Part shown: positions 27,558 to 35,322 of the stretch, one piece after another
Numbering within the stretch: position 1 is the stretch's first letter
Layout: every line of letters begins with the position of its first letter
Source of the DNA: Roseinatronobacter sp. S2
Lineage (GTDB): Bacteria > Pseudomonadota > Alphaproteobacteria > Rhodobacterales > Rhodobacteraceae
Direction of reading: 5' to 3'
Assembly: GCF_029581395.1 (NCBI RefSeq)
Contig: NZ_CP121115.1
Location: 372,001-436,000 of the forward strand
Length of the DNA stretch: 64,000 bases
Notes under the pieces: model-generated
What the model was told of the DNA's origin: nothing
What the model saw: the letters and a program-made list of their open reading frames with translations, nothing else
Databases searched by the model: none
Made by a program: the position numbers and the translations under genes

Positions 27558-28460
27558 GTGAGGAGTGATTTCGATATTGCCGCTATTCAGGCTTTTGTTG
27601 CCATCGTGGACGAAGGTTCAATGGCGGGTGCGGCGCGGCGCTTGGGGCTGACGCGTTCGGCCATGGGCAAAGCGCTGGCACGCCTCGAAGCACGCCTTGA
27701 TGTGCGGCTTCTGAACCGCACGACACGGCGTATCACCGTGACGGATGAGGGCCTGCGCTTTCATGAAAGCTGCACCCGCATTCTGGCAGACCTTGCCGAG
27801 GCCGAGGCTTCAGTGCGACGCGAACAGGACAAGCCAATGGGCACCCTGCGCCTTGCGCTGCCCGAAGCCTATGGGCGGCTTCGGGTGCTTCCCGTTGTGC
27901 AGGACTATCTGCGCACATGGCCCGAACTGAAGGCCGAAATCAGCTTCACCGACCGTGTGATCGACATGACGGAAGAAGGCTATGACCTTGCCGTGCGCAT
28001 CGGCGATGTTGCAAGCGATCCGCGATTGCTTACCCGTGTCATCGACCGCTTCCATACGGTTATCTGTGCTTCGCCAGAGTATCTGTCCAGATACGGCACC
28101 CCCGACGCGCCCGAAGATCTGGCAGACCGCGCGCGCCTGTCCTTTGGCAAACGCGGCACCACCATCGACTGGCGCCTGCGCACGCAAGCGGGGCGCGACA
28201 TCACGCTGCCCGGCAGCGCGCGGTTTGTGTTCGACAGCGCAGAGGCGATCCGCGACGCGGCAGTGGCGGGGCTTGGTATCGCCTATCTGCCGGATTTTCT
28301 GGTGCAACCCGCACTGACATCCGGGCAGCTCGTCCGGCTGCTCCCGGATGTGATAACGCAGCAGATCGCGGTCCATCTGGTCTATCCCGACCGCCGCCAC
28401 CTGCCCGCCCGAAGCCGCGCCTTTATTGACCTGATGGTCAACCGGAACAAAACAGGGTGA
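27558..28460 (+). CDS. LysR-family transcriptional regulator
   Basis: 300-residue LysR regulator of the CrgA/DsdC-like subgroup: winged helix with MAGAARRLGLTRSAMGKALA, linker, then the effector domain with LRLALPEAYGRL. The GTG at 27558 is preceded by AAGGA and gives the standard length; an upstream in-frame ATG would add 16 non-conserved residues. It faces the RidA gene and ends 20 bp before the convergent TetR gene. Target unknown; RidA is the likely one by position. Confidence 0.8.
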   Translation: MRSDFDIAAIQAFVAIVDEGSMAGAARRLGLTRSAMGKALARLEARLDVRLLNRTTRRITVTDEGLRFHESCTRILADLAEAEASVRREQDKPMGTLRLALPEAYGRLRVLPVVQDYLRTWPELKAEISFTDRVIDMTEEGYDLAVRIGDVASDPRLLTRVIDRFHTVICASPEYLSRYGTPDAPEDLADRARLSFGKRGTTIDWRLRTQAGRDITLPGSARFVFDSAEAIRDAAVAGLGIAYLPDFLVQPALTSGQLVRLLPDVITQQIAVHLVYPDRRHLPARSRAFIDLMVNRNKTG

Positions 28461-28480
28461 CCGCCCGGCCCTCCGGCGCT

Positions 28481-29068
28481 TCAGGGAAGGGCTTCTGTCA
28501 CTGCGACGCTGGCAAGGTTTGCACTCACCAATAGACGATCAAGGTCGTGGCCGTTACGCGCCTTGGCGGAAAGACCCACCATGACGGTGGCGACGAAGTC
28601 GGTCACACGCTCTGCCTCGTCTGGATGACGGGCGCTGATGTAGTCGCGGATCATGTTCTCTGCCGCGGCTTGACAAGCGCGCGCCGCCGCGCGCGCATCA
28701 GGGTCGTTGCTCCGTGTGCCTTCCAACACCAGACAGCCGGTGGTGACGGAATCGGCGGCGTAGTGGCGGGCTGCTTCCGTTAGGACCGATGCAAGGCATT
28801 CGGCGACCGGCCGGTCGGGACGCAGCAGGTCGGAAAGCGGTATCGCATTGACGCTGTTGTACCGGTCGAGGACGCGGGCATAAAGCCCGGCCTTGTTTCC
28901 AAAGGCGGCATAGAAGCTGGGGGGATTGATGCCCAGTGCATTTGTAACATCGGCGACGCTGACCGCATCATAGCCATGGCCATGGAACAGCCGCTGGGCG
29001 GTTTCGATTGCCTGATCGGGGTCGAAGCGGCGTGGACGTCCACGCGGCAATGCTTTTTTTGTAGTCAT
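28481..29068 (-). CDS. TetR-family repressor
   Basis: 195-residue TetR/AcrR regulator. The N-terminal helix-turn-helix (about residues 15-60: GYDAVSVADVTNALGINPPS) is followed by a ligand domain with the TTGCLVLEG signature of the TetR group with a C-terminal effector region. It is divergent from an SDR gene over 75 bp, a gap containing the AT-rich stretch 29061-29125, and almost certainly represses it. The open frame extends far upstream of 29068 but that part is antisense to the SDR gene and not coding. Confidence 0.85.
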   Translation of the reverse strand: MTTKKALPRGRPRRFDPDQAIETAQRLFHGHGYDAVSVADVTNALGINPPSFYAAFGNKAGLYARVLDRYNSVNAIPLSDLLRPDRPVAECLASVLTEAARHYAADSVTTGCLVLEGTRSNDPDARAAARACQAAAENMIRDYISARHPDEAERVTDFVATVMVGLSAKARNGHDLDRLLVSANLASVAVTEALP

Positions 29069-29143
29069 GATTACATTAATCCTTGACGCGATCTGTCGGG
29101 TTATTATGTAGCGCATACTACAATAAAACTCAAGGAGGGCTGC

Positions 29144-29857
29144 ATGGCCGAATTTCAAGGAAAATCTGTTCTGGTCCTCGGCGGTAGCCGGGGTATCGGG
29201 GCTGCCATCGTGAAGCGCTTTGCCGCAGACGGGGCGCAGGTGACCTTCACCTATGCAGGGTCCCGCGACGCCGCCGAACAGCTTGCACGCGAAACAGGCA
29301 GCACCGCAGTGCTGACCGACAGTGCTGACCGCGATGCCGTGATCGCACGGGTGCGGGAAAGCGGCCCCCTCGACGTGCTGGTGGTCAATGCCGGTATCGG
29401 CATCTTCGGTGATGCGCTTGAACAAGACCCGGACGCGATTGACCGGTTGTTTCACATCAATGTCCACGCGCCCTACCATGCCGCAGTCGAGGCTGCCCGA
29501 CACATGCCGGAAGGCGGGCGGATCATCGTCATCGGTTCCGTGAACGGCGACAGAATGCCCGTTCCGGGCATGGCCTCTTACGCGGTGAGTAAATCCGCCT
29601 TGCAAGGTCTGGCGCGCGGTCTGGCGCGTGATCTCGGGCCACGCGGAATCACCATCAATGTCGTGCAGCCCGGTCCAATTGATACCGATGCAAACCCGGC
29701 GGACGGCCCCATGAAAGACATACTGCATAGCTTCATGGCGATAAAGCGACACGGAAGACCCGACGAAGTCGCCGGGATGGTTGCCTGGCTGGCCGGGCCG
29801 GAGGCTGGCTTTGTTACCGGGGCGATGCACACAATCGACGGCGCGTTCGGCGCATGA
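29144..29857 (+). CDS. Short-chain dehydrogenase/reductase
   Basis: 237-residue SDR with the NAD(P)-binding GGSRGIGAA motif (about residues 13-21), NAG (VVNAGIG), catalytic serine in VIGSVNGD and the YAVSK pair. It performs an NAD(P)H-dependent oxidation or reduction of an unknown carbonyl or alcohol. AAGGAGG precedes the ATG. It is under a divergent TetR gene and followed 66 bp later by an F420-reductase-like gene, so the three form a small redox unit. Confidence 0.88.
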   Translation: MAEFQGKSVLVLGGSRGIGAAIVKRFAADGAQVTFTYAGSRDAAEQLARETGSTAVLTDSADRDAVIARVRESGPLDVLVVNAGIGIFGDALEQDPDAIDRLFHINVHAPYHAAVEAARHMPEGGRIIVIGSVNGDRMPVPGMASYAVSKSALQGLARGLARDLGPRGITINVVQPGPIDTDANPADGPMKDILHSFMAIKRHGRPDEVAGMVAWLAGPEAGFVTGAMHTIDGAFGA

Positions 29858-29923
29858 TCTGAAGCGGTGCGGGGCTGGCTGCAACACAGCCGCCCTGCAT
29901 CCGTCAATCCAGGAAAGAGATCC

Positions 29924-30589
29924 ATGACAACTATTGGAATTATCGGTGCCGGAGAGGTTGGCAGCCAGCTCGCATGTGCCGCAATCAAGGTCGGCTACCA
30001 GGTCGTTATCGCAAACTCGCGCGCGCCCGAAACCCTAAGCGGTCTGATTGCCGAGCTTGGCCAGACCGCCCGCGCGGCGACCGCGGCAGATGCAGCCTCA
30101 AGCGGTGACTTCGTCATTATCGCCGTTCCCCTCAAGCTTATCAACGACATGCCTGTGGCCGAACTTGCCGGAAAGATCGTGCTCGATACGAACAATTATA
30201 TGCCGTGGCGCGACGGGAACTTCGCCGTCATCGACACGGGTGAGAAGACGGTTCACGAACTTCGCCAGGAACAATTGCCGACGTCCAGGGTGGCCAAGGC
30301 TTTCTCGCACATTCAGGCGCCCAATCTCTTCGCCCTCGCCAACCCGGTGGACCCTCGCTCGCGCCATGCGCTCTCGGTTTCAAGCAACTACCCCGATGCC
30401 GTGGAACTTGTAACGCGGCTCTATGATCAGTTTGGTTTCGACACGGTTGATAACAGCCCACTCAGCGAGTCGTGGCGCAGCGCCGCCGGTCAGCCCGCAT
30501 GGAAAGCAGCATTCCAGCACCAGACGAAATCCGAACTGATCGCCAATCTCGCAAAAGCGAAACGCATATCTCAGCGTCAACCCGAATAA
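29924..30589 (+). CDS. NAD(P)-binding oxidoreductase, F420:NADP reductase-like
   Basis: 221-residue protein with an N-terminal Rossmann fold, GIIGAGEVGSQLA at residues 4-16, typical of the NADP-dependent F420 oxidoreductase-like family. In bacteria lacking F420, members act as general NAD(P)H reductases. AGGAAAGAG precedes the ATG at 29924. It follows the SDR gene on the same strand after 66 bp and is likely cotranscribed. Substrate unknown. Confidence 0.82.
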   Translation: MTTIGIIGAGEVGSQLACAAIKVGYQVVIANSRAPETLSGLIAELGQTARAATAADAASSGDFVIIAVPLKLINDMPVAELAGKIVLDTNNYMPWRDGNFAVIDTGEKTVHELRQEQLPTSRVAKAFSHIQAPNLFALANPVDPRSRHALSVSSNYPDAVELVTRLYDQFGFDTVDNSPLSESWRSAAGQPAWKAAFQHQTKSELIANLAKAKRISQRQPE

Positions 30590-30629
30590 CGGCGGGTATA
30601 GCCGTCGCCGCCATCGTGATGTTCTGCCT

Positions 30630-30664
30630 ATAAAAAAGAACGGGTCCTGACGCTGGTTCAGGAC
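30630..30664 (-). terminator. Rho-independent terminator of the nitroreductase gene
   Basis: On the minus strand, GTCCTGA and TCAGGAC (30664-30658 and 30650-30644) form a 7-bp stem around a 7-base loop, followed within a few bases by a run of six T. It lies about 150 bp past the nitroreductase stop, in the gap between two convergent transcripts. Confidence 0.65.
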
Positions 30665-30812
30665 TCGCCAGACCCCTGAGTGCCGCAAGGCGCACGAATG
30701 TGCTGCAATGCGCCTTGCTATTTCGTCACATACAATCTCGCAAGAACATGAAATCATTCAGTTCATTTTGAAACCGATTCTGAAAATCTCATATTCGTTC
30801 TACCGCCGAAGC

Positions 30813-31454
30813 TCAGGCGACCTGTGTGACGATGGTCTCGCGGGGTTTGCGCACCTTGTCCATTGGCAACAGCCAGTCACCTGCCACGTCACGGTAGCCC
30901 AAAGGCATCAGCAAGACCGAACGCAAGCCGCGCTCTTTCAGGCCAAGGATTGCATCCACGGCGGCGGGGTCGAACCCTTCCATTGGCGTGCTGTCGACTT
31001 CCTGTTCGGCTGCGGCAACCAATGCGACACCCAACGCGATATAGGCCTGGCGGGCGGCATGGGCATAGTTTTCCTCGGCCTCGCGGGGCAGATAGTTGGC
31101 TTTTAGGGTTTCATAATAGTCATGCAGTGCTGGCAGGTCGCCGCGGGTATCGACATTCAGCTTTACGACCTCATCAATGCGGTCAGCGGTGTAATTGTCC
31201 CAGGCTGCGAAAACCAACAGATGCGACCCGTCGGTGATCTGCGCCTGACCGAACGCTACTTCGGCAATCCGGGCGCGGATTTCGGGGTTGGTCACGACGA
31301 TCAGTTCAAACGGCTGGGTGCCGCTGGATGTGGGGGCCATGCGGATCGCCTCGATGATGGCATCGACCTTCTGTTGCGGGACTGCTTTCGCGGGGTCCAT
31401 TTTCTTGGTCGCGTAGCGCCAGCTCAGATGATCATTCAGTGTCTTTGGTGTCAT
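30813..31454 (-). CDS. Nitroreductase-family NAD(P)H oxidoreductase (NfsB-like)
   Basis: 213-residue FMN enzyme of the nitroreductase family. Residues binding FMN phosphate are in SWRYATKKMD (about 10-19), the APTSSGTQPFEL segment (about 40-51) is the family signature, and the C-terminal LMPLGYRD loop closes the FMN site. It reduces nitro compounds, quinones or similar electrophiles. An HxlR regulator is divergent over 125 bp, an arrangement typical of quinone/diamide-responsive units. Confidence 0.88.
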   Translation of the reverse strand: MTPKTLNDHLSWRYATKKMDPAKAVPQQKVDAIIEAIRMAPTSSGTQPFELIVVTNPEIRARIAEVAFGQAQITDGSHLLVFAAWDNYTADRIDEVVKLNVDTRGDLPALHDYYETLKANYLPREAEENYAHAARQAYIALGVALVAAAEQEVDSTPMEGFDPAAVDAILGLKERGLRSVLLMPLGYRDVAGDWLLPMDKVRKPRETIVTQVA

Positions 31455-31579
31455 GGTCTTGTTCCCATTGTCAGCGCCCTCAAAGGGCAGTATGTATTTG
31501 TGACTGACTAACTAGTAAGAACCATTGGTCACGACAAGAAGGCACATTTTTGAACCTTGGTTACAAATAGGGAACCACC

Positions 31580-31945
31580 ATGCTGGACAAGGCCCAATGC
31601 CCCGATTGCAAACGTATAAACGAGGTGCTGTCGCGTGTCGGCGACCGTTGGAGCGTGCTTGTCGTTATTTCGCTGGCGCAATACGGAACGTTGCGGTTCA
31701 ATGAACTCAAGCGGAATCTGGGCATTTCACAACGCATGTTAAGCCTGACGCTGAAAGAGCTGGAAAGAGACGGGCTTGTCAGCCGCACCTATCATCCGAC
31801 GATCCCGCCAAAGGTGGAATACACCCTGACCGAAATGGGGCAGTCGTTTCGTGAACCCGTAAGTGCCCTTGGCTACTGGGCGCTGGAACACCTGAACACG
31901 ATCGATGCTGCGCGTCAGGCCTATGACAAGGCCGTTGCAAAGTAG
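31580..31945 (+). CDS. HxlR-family (MarR-like) transcriptional regulator
   Basis: 121-residue winged-helix dimeric repressor. The N-terminal cysteines C8 and C11 (in CPDC) lie where thiol-sensing HxlR proteins carry their redox cysteine, followed by VGDRWSVLVV and the recognition region ISQRMLSLTLKELE. It is divergent from the nitroreductase gene, so it probably represses that gene until electrophiles modify the cysteine. The intergenic stretch contains an ACTAACTAGTAAG dyad near 31505-31520 as a possible operator. Confidence 0.87.
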   Translation: MLDKAQCPDCKRINEVLSRVGDRWSVLVVISLAQYGTLRFNELKRNLGISQRMLSLTLKELERDGLVSRTYHPTIPPKVEYTLTEMGQSFREPVSALGYWALEHLNTIDAARQAYDKAVAK

Positions 31946-32229
31946 CGACGTTCCCGAAGTGCTGTCGTCGTTGCAGAGAAGCAGACATTGATGTCTGGCG
32001 CAGCAAATTCACACAATGTCCAGGGTTCGGGGCCGCTGTCCGCCTAGGCTGCAACGGCGACAAACCGTAGACGTAGCTTTGATTGACTTTTGACGTGGGG
32101 CAAGCTGCCTCGTACGGACCATTTTGCAATCAACGCCAAAACGACCTAAGGCACACCCGCCCCGCATCACCGTAGGTCGCCCTTAGCCTTTGACTGAACG
32201 GTCAAGCCAGACTGCAACCAATTGACGCG

Positions 32230-32373
32230 TCACATCCACTTGTCCATCACCCGATCCGCAAAGGTCTGGAATGAAGTTGGCTGCTGCCCGGTCATCTGCT
32301 GAACGGAGATCGTTGTGAGATCTTCAGCACCCGACGCGATAGCCAACTCGTTGTTGAAGCGGCCGCGATCAAC
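32230..32373 (-). pseudogene. C-terminal remnant of an NmrA-like NAD(P)-binding protein
   Basis: About 45 codons (GRFNNELAIASGAEDLTTIS, then a TGQQPTSFQTFAD ending) resemble the last part of NmrA/quinone-oxidoreductase-2-type proteins. No matching upstream domain is present. The surrounding sequence 31946-32229 and 32374-32711 shows no gene that I can support. Confidence 0.4.
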
Positions 32374-32711
32374 GCAGCATTGCGGGCTTCGGTTCGCCAA
32401 AGCTGACCCTTGCAATTGAAAATTACTATGTGGTCTGGCTGTCGGCTTTGCGAGGGTTTCTGTCAAAAAACTCTTGTTGTATAGAGTTTGAACCTTGATT
32501 CAATTCGTATGTTGGCGCAGGGGATGGCGCCCATGATGGAACCGAAAAAGCAGCCATGAGGCGCCTCAGCGCCATGAAATCAACCTGGCGCTGTCTAGAT
32601 TTGATGCTGGAAGGCACACAATACGCGTGAGGCCTCTCGCGCATTCATGGCCGCCGCTGGAAACACGATCTGAATCGCTACTCTCCTGACTGTTTTCTGA
32701 CCCTCCTCACT

Positions 32712-33032
32712 CATCGACACATTCGCTGATTACATCGTTGGGTTGGATGGCGGGCCACACGGTCTGCCAAGACAGATTCTGTCCTCGATGCCCTTAAGCA
32801 GGTGCTGCACGATCGACGGCCTGTTCACAAAGGCGGCTTGGTTCACCATTCGGACCGCGGCGGGCAAAATTTGTCCATTCGATACACCGAGCGTCTGCCC
32901 GAAGCTGGCATTGAACCATCGGTCGGCCGTGTTGGGGATTCCTACGACAACGCGCTCGCCGAGACGATCAACGGCCTCTACAAAACCGAGATGGTCCATC
33001 GCCAAGGCCCGTGGCACGACATGCTCGCGTGA
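32712..33032 (+). mobile_element. IS3-family transposase (OrfB) fragment
   Basis: Remnant of the DDE integrase domain of an IS3-group element. HHSDRGGQ (second catalytic Asp region), SIRYTERLPEAGIEPSVG, SYDNALAETINGLYK (catalytic Glu) lie in one frame from about 32802 to 33032. The preceding part (LIDTFADYIVGW near 32712) is in a shifted frame. The N-terminal half, OrfA and the terminal repeats are gone. It marks the right boundary of the accessory region and the left edge of the stress-response block. Confidence 0.75.
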
Positions 33033-33118
33033 AATGAAGCTATAGGTCTCCGATGAGACCGGGGTGCGGCACTTCGGGTGCCGGCCTCAACTCCGTCCGG
33101 TATTACCTGAAGATAGAA

Positions 33119-33628
33119 CTATCGCTTCGCGTCCGCATTTTCGGATGCTGCGTGCCCAAGGAATGCTGTGGTGATTCTTGGCATATGCTCTTTCAGCCAA
33201 TCGGCCATCGCCTCTTCTTCCTGACAAATCTCTTTGCACAGTTGGGCGGTCTCAAAGTCGCCTTCCGCCATAGCCGCTTCGGCCAGAATGCGATAAGAGG
33301 CAATCTCCATAGCTTCAAATGCATAGCTCGCAAGCACACCCTTGACCACTTCATCCCCGGCAAAAACCCCGCCAAGGTTCTGCATCATGGCCGTGAATTT
33401 CGCCGATACGTCCTTCACACCAGAAGTCGAGATGCCGCGCCGCTCTATACAGGCCTCAAGGCGCTTGCGCTGGCTTATGGTCTCTTCCAGATGGGCCTGC
33501 ATGCGCTCGGCAAGTTCGGGATAGTTCTTGATGCGGCTGACCTGACCCTCAAGTATGGATTCGGCCTGCTTTTCCATCGCATGCGCATCGCGCAACCACT
33601 GGTCGACATATTTCCGGGCATCGGACAT
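33119..33628 (-). CDS. DUF892 ferritin-like stress protein (YciE/YciF type)
   Basis: 169-residue four-helix-bundle protein of the DUF892 family, with glutamate/histidine pairs in the ferritin-like positions (HLEETISQRKRLE, EAMEIASYR, CQEEEAMADW). Family members are induced by osmotic and general stress; their chemistry is not settled, though a di-iron site is expected. An EcfG-type promoter lies 42 nt upstream of the ATG, consistent with the general stress response. Confidence 0.85.
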   Translation of the reverse strand: MSDARKYVDQWLRDAHAMEKQAESILEGQVSRIKNYPELAERMQAHLEETISQRKRLEACIERRGISTSGVKDVSAKFTAMMQNLGGVFAGDEVVKGVLASYAFEAMEIASYRILAEAAMAEGDFETAQLCKEICQEEEAMADWLKEHMPRITTAFLGHAASENADAKR

Positions 33629-33670
33629 CTTGAGTCTCCTTGAGTATTGGCTTTATTCTGACCCACTCCG

Positions 33671-33695
33671 AACCGGATGGCGTCGGATTTGTTCC
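33671..33695 (-). promoter_or_regulatory. EcfG-type promoter of the DUF892 gene
   Basis: Minus strand: GGAAC (33695-33691), 17-nt spacer, GTT (33673-33671); 42 nt before the start at 33628. Confidence 0.75.
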
Positions 33696-33705
33696 AGTCG
33701 GCACC

Positions 33706-34215
33706 CTATTTCTGTTTCAGGATGACACTGATCTCTCCATTGCGTTCAAGGCGCGCCTCCTTGACTTCGTTCCAGTCCGATATCCTCGCCTTTAGGCGCA
33801 GAGCCTCCAGAAGGTCATTCTGGCTTATGTTGCCGCGTTTCATCGCCTTCCAGTCGGCCACCCCATCCTTGACAAGGACACGTGTGCTGCCCTTGACCAG
33901 CATACCGAACGCGTCCCACCGGACTGCGATTTGTGAAAAGAGCCAGTGAAGGGCGACAATTACGACCGCTGCCGTCAGTGTCGGCACAAAGGGCGACTGG
34001 CCGGTAATGGCGCGACTGATGATTGACCCAAGCATGACGCCAAGGATCACATCAAAGGCTGTGTTCTCTCCGATGAAGCGTTTCTTGCCTAGCCGCACAA
34101 TCACCACGGAAAAGATAAAAACAACGACCGCGCGCAGCGCCATATGGCGCGTCTCAAGGTCGGCTTCGTTCAATCCCAGCGACCAGCTAATTGTCGACCA
34201 GATATCTTCCATCAT
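33706..34215 (-). CDS. DUF421 (YetF/YcaP-type) membrane protein
   Basis: 169-residue inner-membrane protein with three hydrophobic helices in the first half (about residues 25-105) and the DUF421 cytoplasmic domain behind, including LVKGSTRVLVKDG. The family is widespread and its biochemical role is unknown. An EcfG-type site lies 148 nt upstream on the correct strand, divergent from the NepR-like gene. It ends 77 bp before the DUF892 start on the same strand. Confidence 0.82.
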   Translation of the reverse strand: MMEDIWSTISWSLGLNEADLETRHMALRAVVVFIFSVVIVRLGKKRFIGENTAFDVILGVMLGSIISRAITGQSPFVPTLTAAVVIVALHWLFSQIAVRWDAFGMLVKGSTRVLVKDGVADWKAMKRGNISQNDLLEALRLKARISDWNEVKEARLERNGEISVILKQK

Positions 34216-34363
34216 GTGATTTCACCGTCAGCAAAAAACACCAGCTCTGCCAGCGGCGAACCGGCCCGGCATGTCGCCGCCAGGCTACGCCAGCGACACT
34301 TCCTGTGCGATAATGCCCAAGCACGCGCCTGTTCAAATTCAGTCCTGTGCGCTGTAAAGGCGA

Positions 34364-34388
34364 AACCGCAGACGCCGATATATGTTCC
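34364..34388 (-). promoter_or_regulatory. EcfG-type promoter towards the DUF421 gene
   Basis: Minus strand: GGAAC (34388-34384), 17-nt spacer, GTT (34366-34364); 148 nt before the start at 34215. Divergent from the plus-strand site at 34419. Confidence 0.6.
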
Positions 34389-34418
34389 CGCGTTGGGACA
34401 ATAAACTCTGCTATTGGG

Positions 34419-34444
34419 GGAACAAAGGTGACTTTAACTTTGTT
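34419..34444 (+). promoter_or_regulatory. EcfG-type promoter of the NepR-like gene
   Basis: GGAAC (34419-34423), 18-nt spacer, GTT (34442-34444); 81 nt before the start at 34526. Confidence 0.65.
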
Positions 34445-34525
34445 GCTTCACTGCGCGCGCAGGTATCCCGTGCCACTGGGCTTGATATTCAAAGCCCTGA
34501 CTGCTTGTCGCGAGGGAGTTCCGCG

Positions 34526-34693
34526 ATGTCAAACGCACATGATAAGCCCACCTCCGCCGATAAGCTGGACCTGCAACTCCGCGCGCTTTTCGGACCGACC
34601 GTGGACGCGCCGGTACCGGATGAATTACAGCTTGCGGCACAGAGGCTGGAATATGCGCTGCGCGAATGCAAGCCGTCAGGAAGGCAGGAATAG
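34526..34693 (+). CDS. NepR-like anti-sigma factor, copy 1
   Basis: 55-residue protein. After a polar N-terminus it has two predicted helices around the invariant-looking centre: LQLRALFGPTVDAPVPDELQ (residues 16-35), then LAAQRLEYAL. This matches the NepR plan, which wraps around EcfG and blocks it until PhyR takes NepR away. The ATG at 34526 is preceded by AGGGAG; the longer frame from 34382 overlaps the promoter. It shares the QLR...PVP.EL..LA..L..AL pattern with the 56-residue protein at 48378. Assigned by eye from this pattern. Confidence 0.7.
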   Translation: MSNAHDKPTSADKLDLQLRALFGPTVDAPVPDELQLAAQRLEYALRECKPSGRQE

Positions 34694-34802
34694 CCCTGCT
34701 GGGGCGGCCCGACCAGACTGCGGAAATCTTGCCACGCCGTTTCCCCAACGGCGAGAGGGGCGCGGCCCGCATCCCCGCAAGGCCCCGACAGCGCGCGGGA
34801 TT

Positions 34803-34827
34803 GGAACATCGTGGCGACGCTGTGGTT
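34803..34827 (+). promoter_or_regulatory. EcfG-type promoter of the gene at 34852
   Basis: GGAAC (34803-34807), 17-nt spacer, GTT (34825-34827); 24 nt before the ATG at 34852. Confidence 0.75.
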
Positions 34828-34851
34828 CTGCTGCAAGGCGGAAAGGAATAG

Positions 34852-35190
34852 ATGATGCCTAAGCACCAACAAGAACCCAATACCCCATCAAGGCTCCGTC
34901 ACGATATCGACACCGGCAAAGGACGCGACAAGATCGCCTATCCTGACCCTGCCGCCGCGCCGTTGGGAACCGACGATGAAGCCGCTGGAACGCCGGTGAC
35001 GGGCATGCAAACGCAGCTGGCGCACCAGAACGAAATCTGTGACCGTGCTGGACGGGATGACGCAATGCTGCCCGACCGCGCGCATCAGGGCCAGCGCGGC
35101 GGCAGGACGCGCAAACGCCAACCGGGCCTGCTGATTATAGGGCTGGCCCTGCTTGTCATGATACTGGCGGTCCTTTTTTCTTTCACATAG
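34852..35190 (+). CDS. Small stress protein with PDPAA-GTDDE motif and C-terminal membrane anchor
   Basis: 112-residue hypothetical protein. A charged soluble part contains GKGRDKIAYPDPAAAPLGTD at residues 23-42, and the C-terminus is a single membrane helix (about residues 91-111) preceded by arginines and lysines, so it is a tail-anchored inner-membrane protein. The protein at 55612-56004 shares the same motif and layout, making a small paralogous family. AAAGGA precedes a double ATG (34852/34855). Function unknown; EcfG control is indicated by the upstream site. Confidence 0.75.
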   Translation: MMPKHQQEPNTPSRLRHDIDTGKGRDKIAYPDPAAAPLGTDDEAAGTPVTGMQTQLAHQNEICDRAGRDDAMLPDRAHQGQRGGRTRKRQPGLLIIGLALLVMILAVLFSFT

Positions 35191-35270
35191 CAGGCCCGCC
35201 GTGCGGCGAGGCAACCTCTTGAGGGCGGGCTTAAAGCACCCTTTGCCAAATACAGCCGGACGGCCCGCGC

Positions 35271-35295
35271 GGAACTGAGTCAGCGGGCGAGAGTT
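35271..35295 (+). promoter_or_regulatory. EcfG-type promoter of the baeRF gene
   Basis: GGAAC (35271-35275), 17-nt spacer, GTT (35293-35295); 27 nt before the ATG at 35323. Confidence 0.78.
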
Positions 35296-35322
35296 TATTC
35301 TGAGACGTAAAAGGAGTGAAAC

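Noticed and set aside
29069-29887. Upstream extension of the TetR frame (open to 29887)
   Set aside because: It runs antisense through the SDR gene and its promoter; the TetR domain starts at the ATG at 29068.
32426-32644. 72-codon minus-strand frame in the IS-scarred gap
   Set aside because: No domain, no ribosome site and skewed composition; taken as non-coding.
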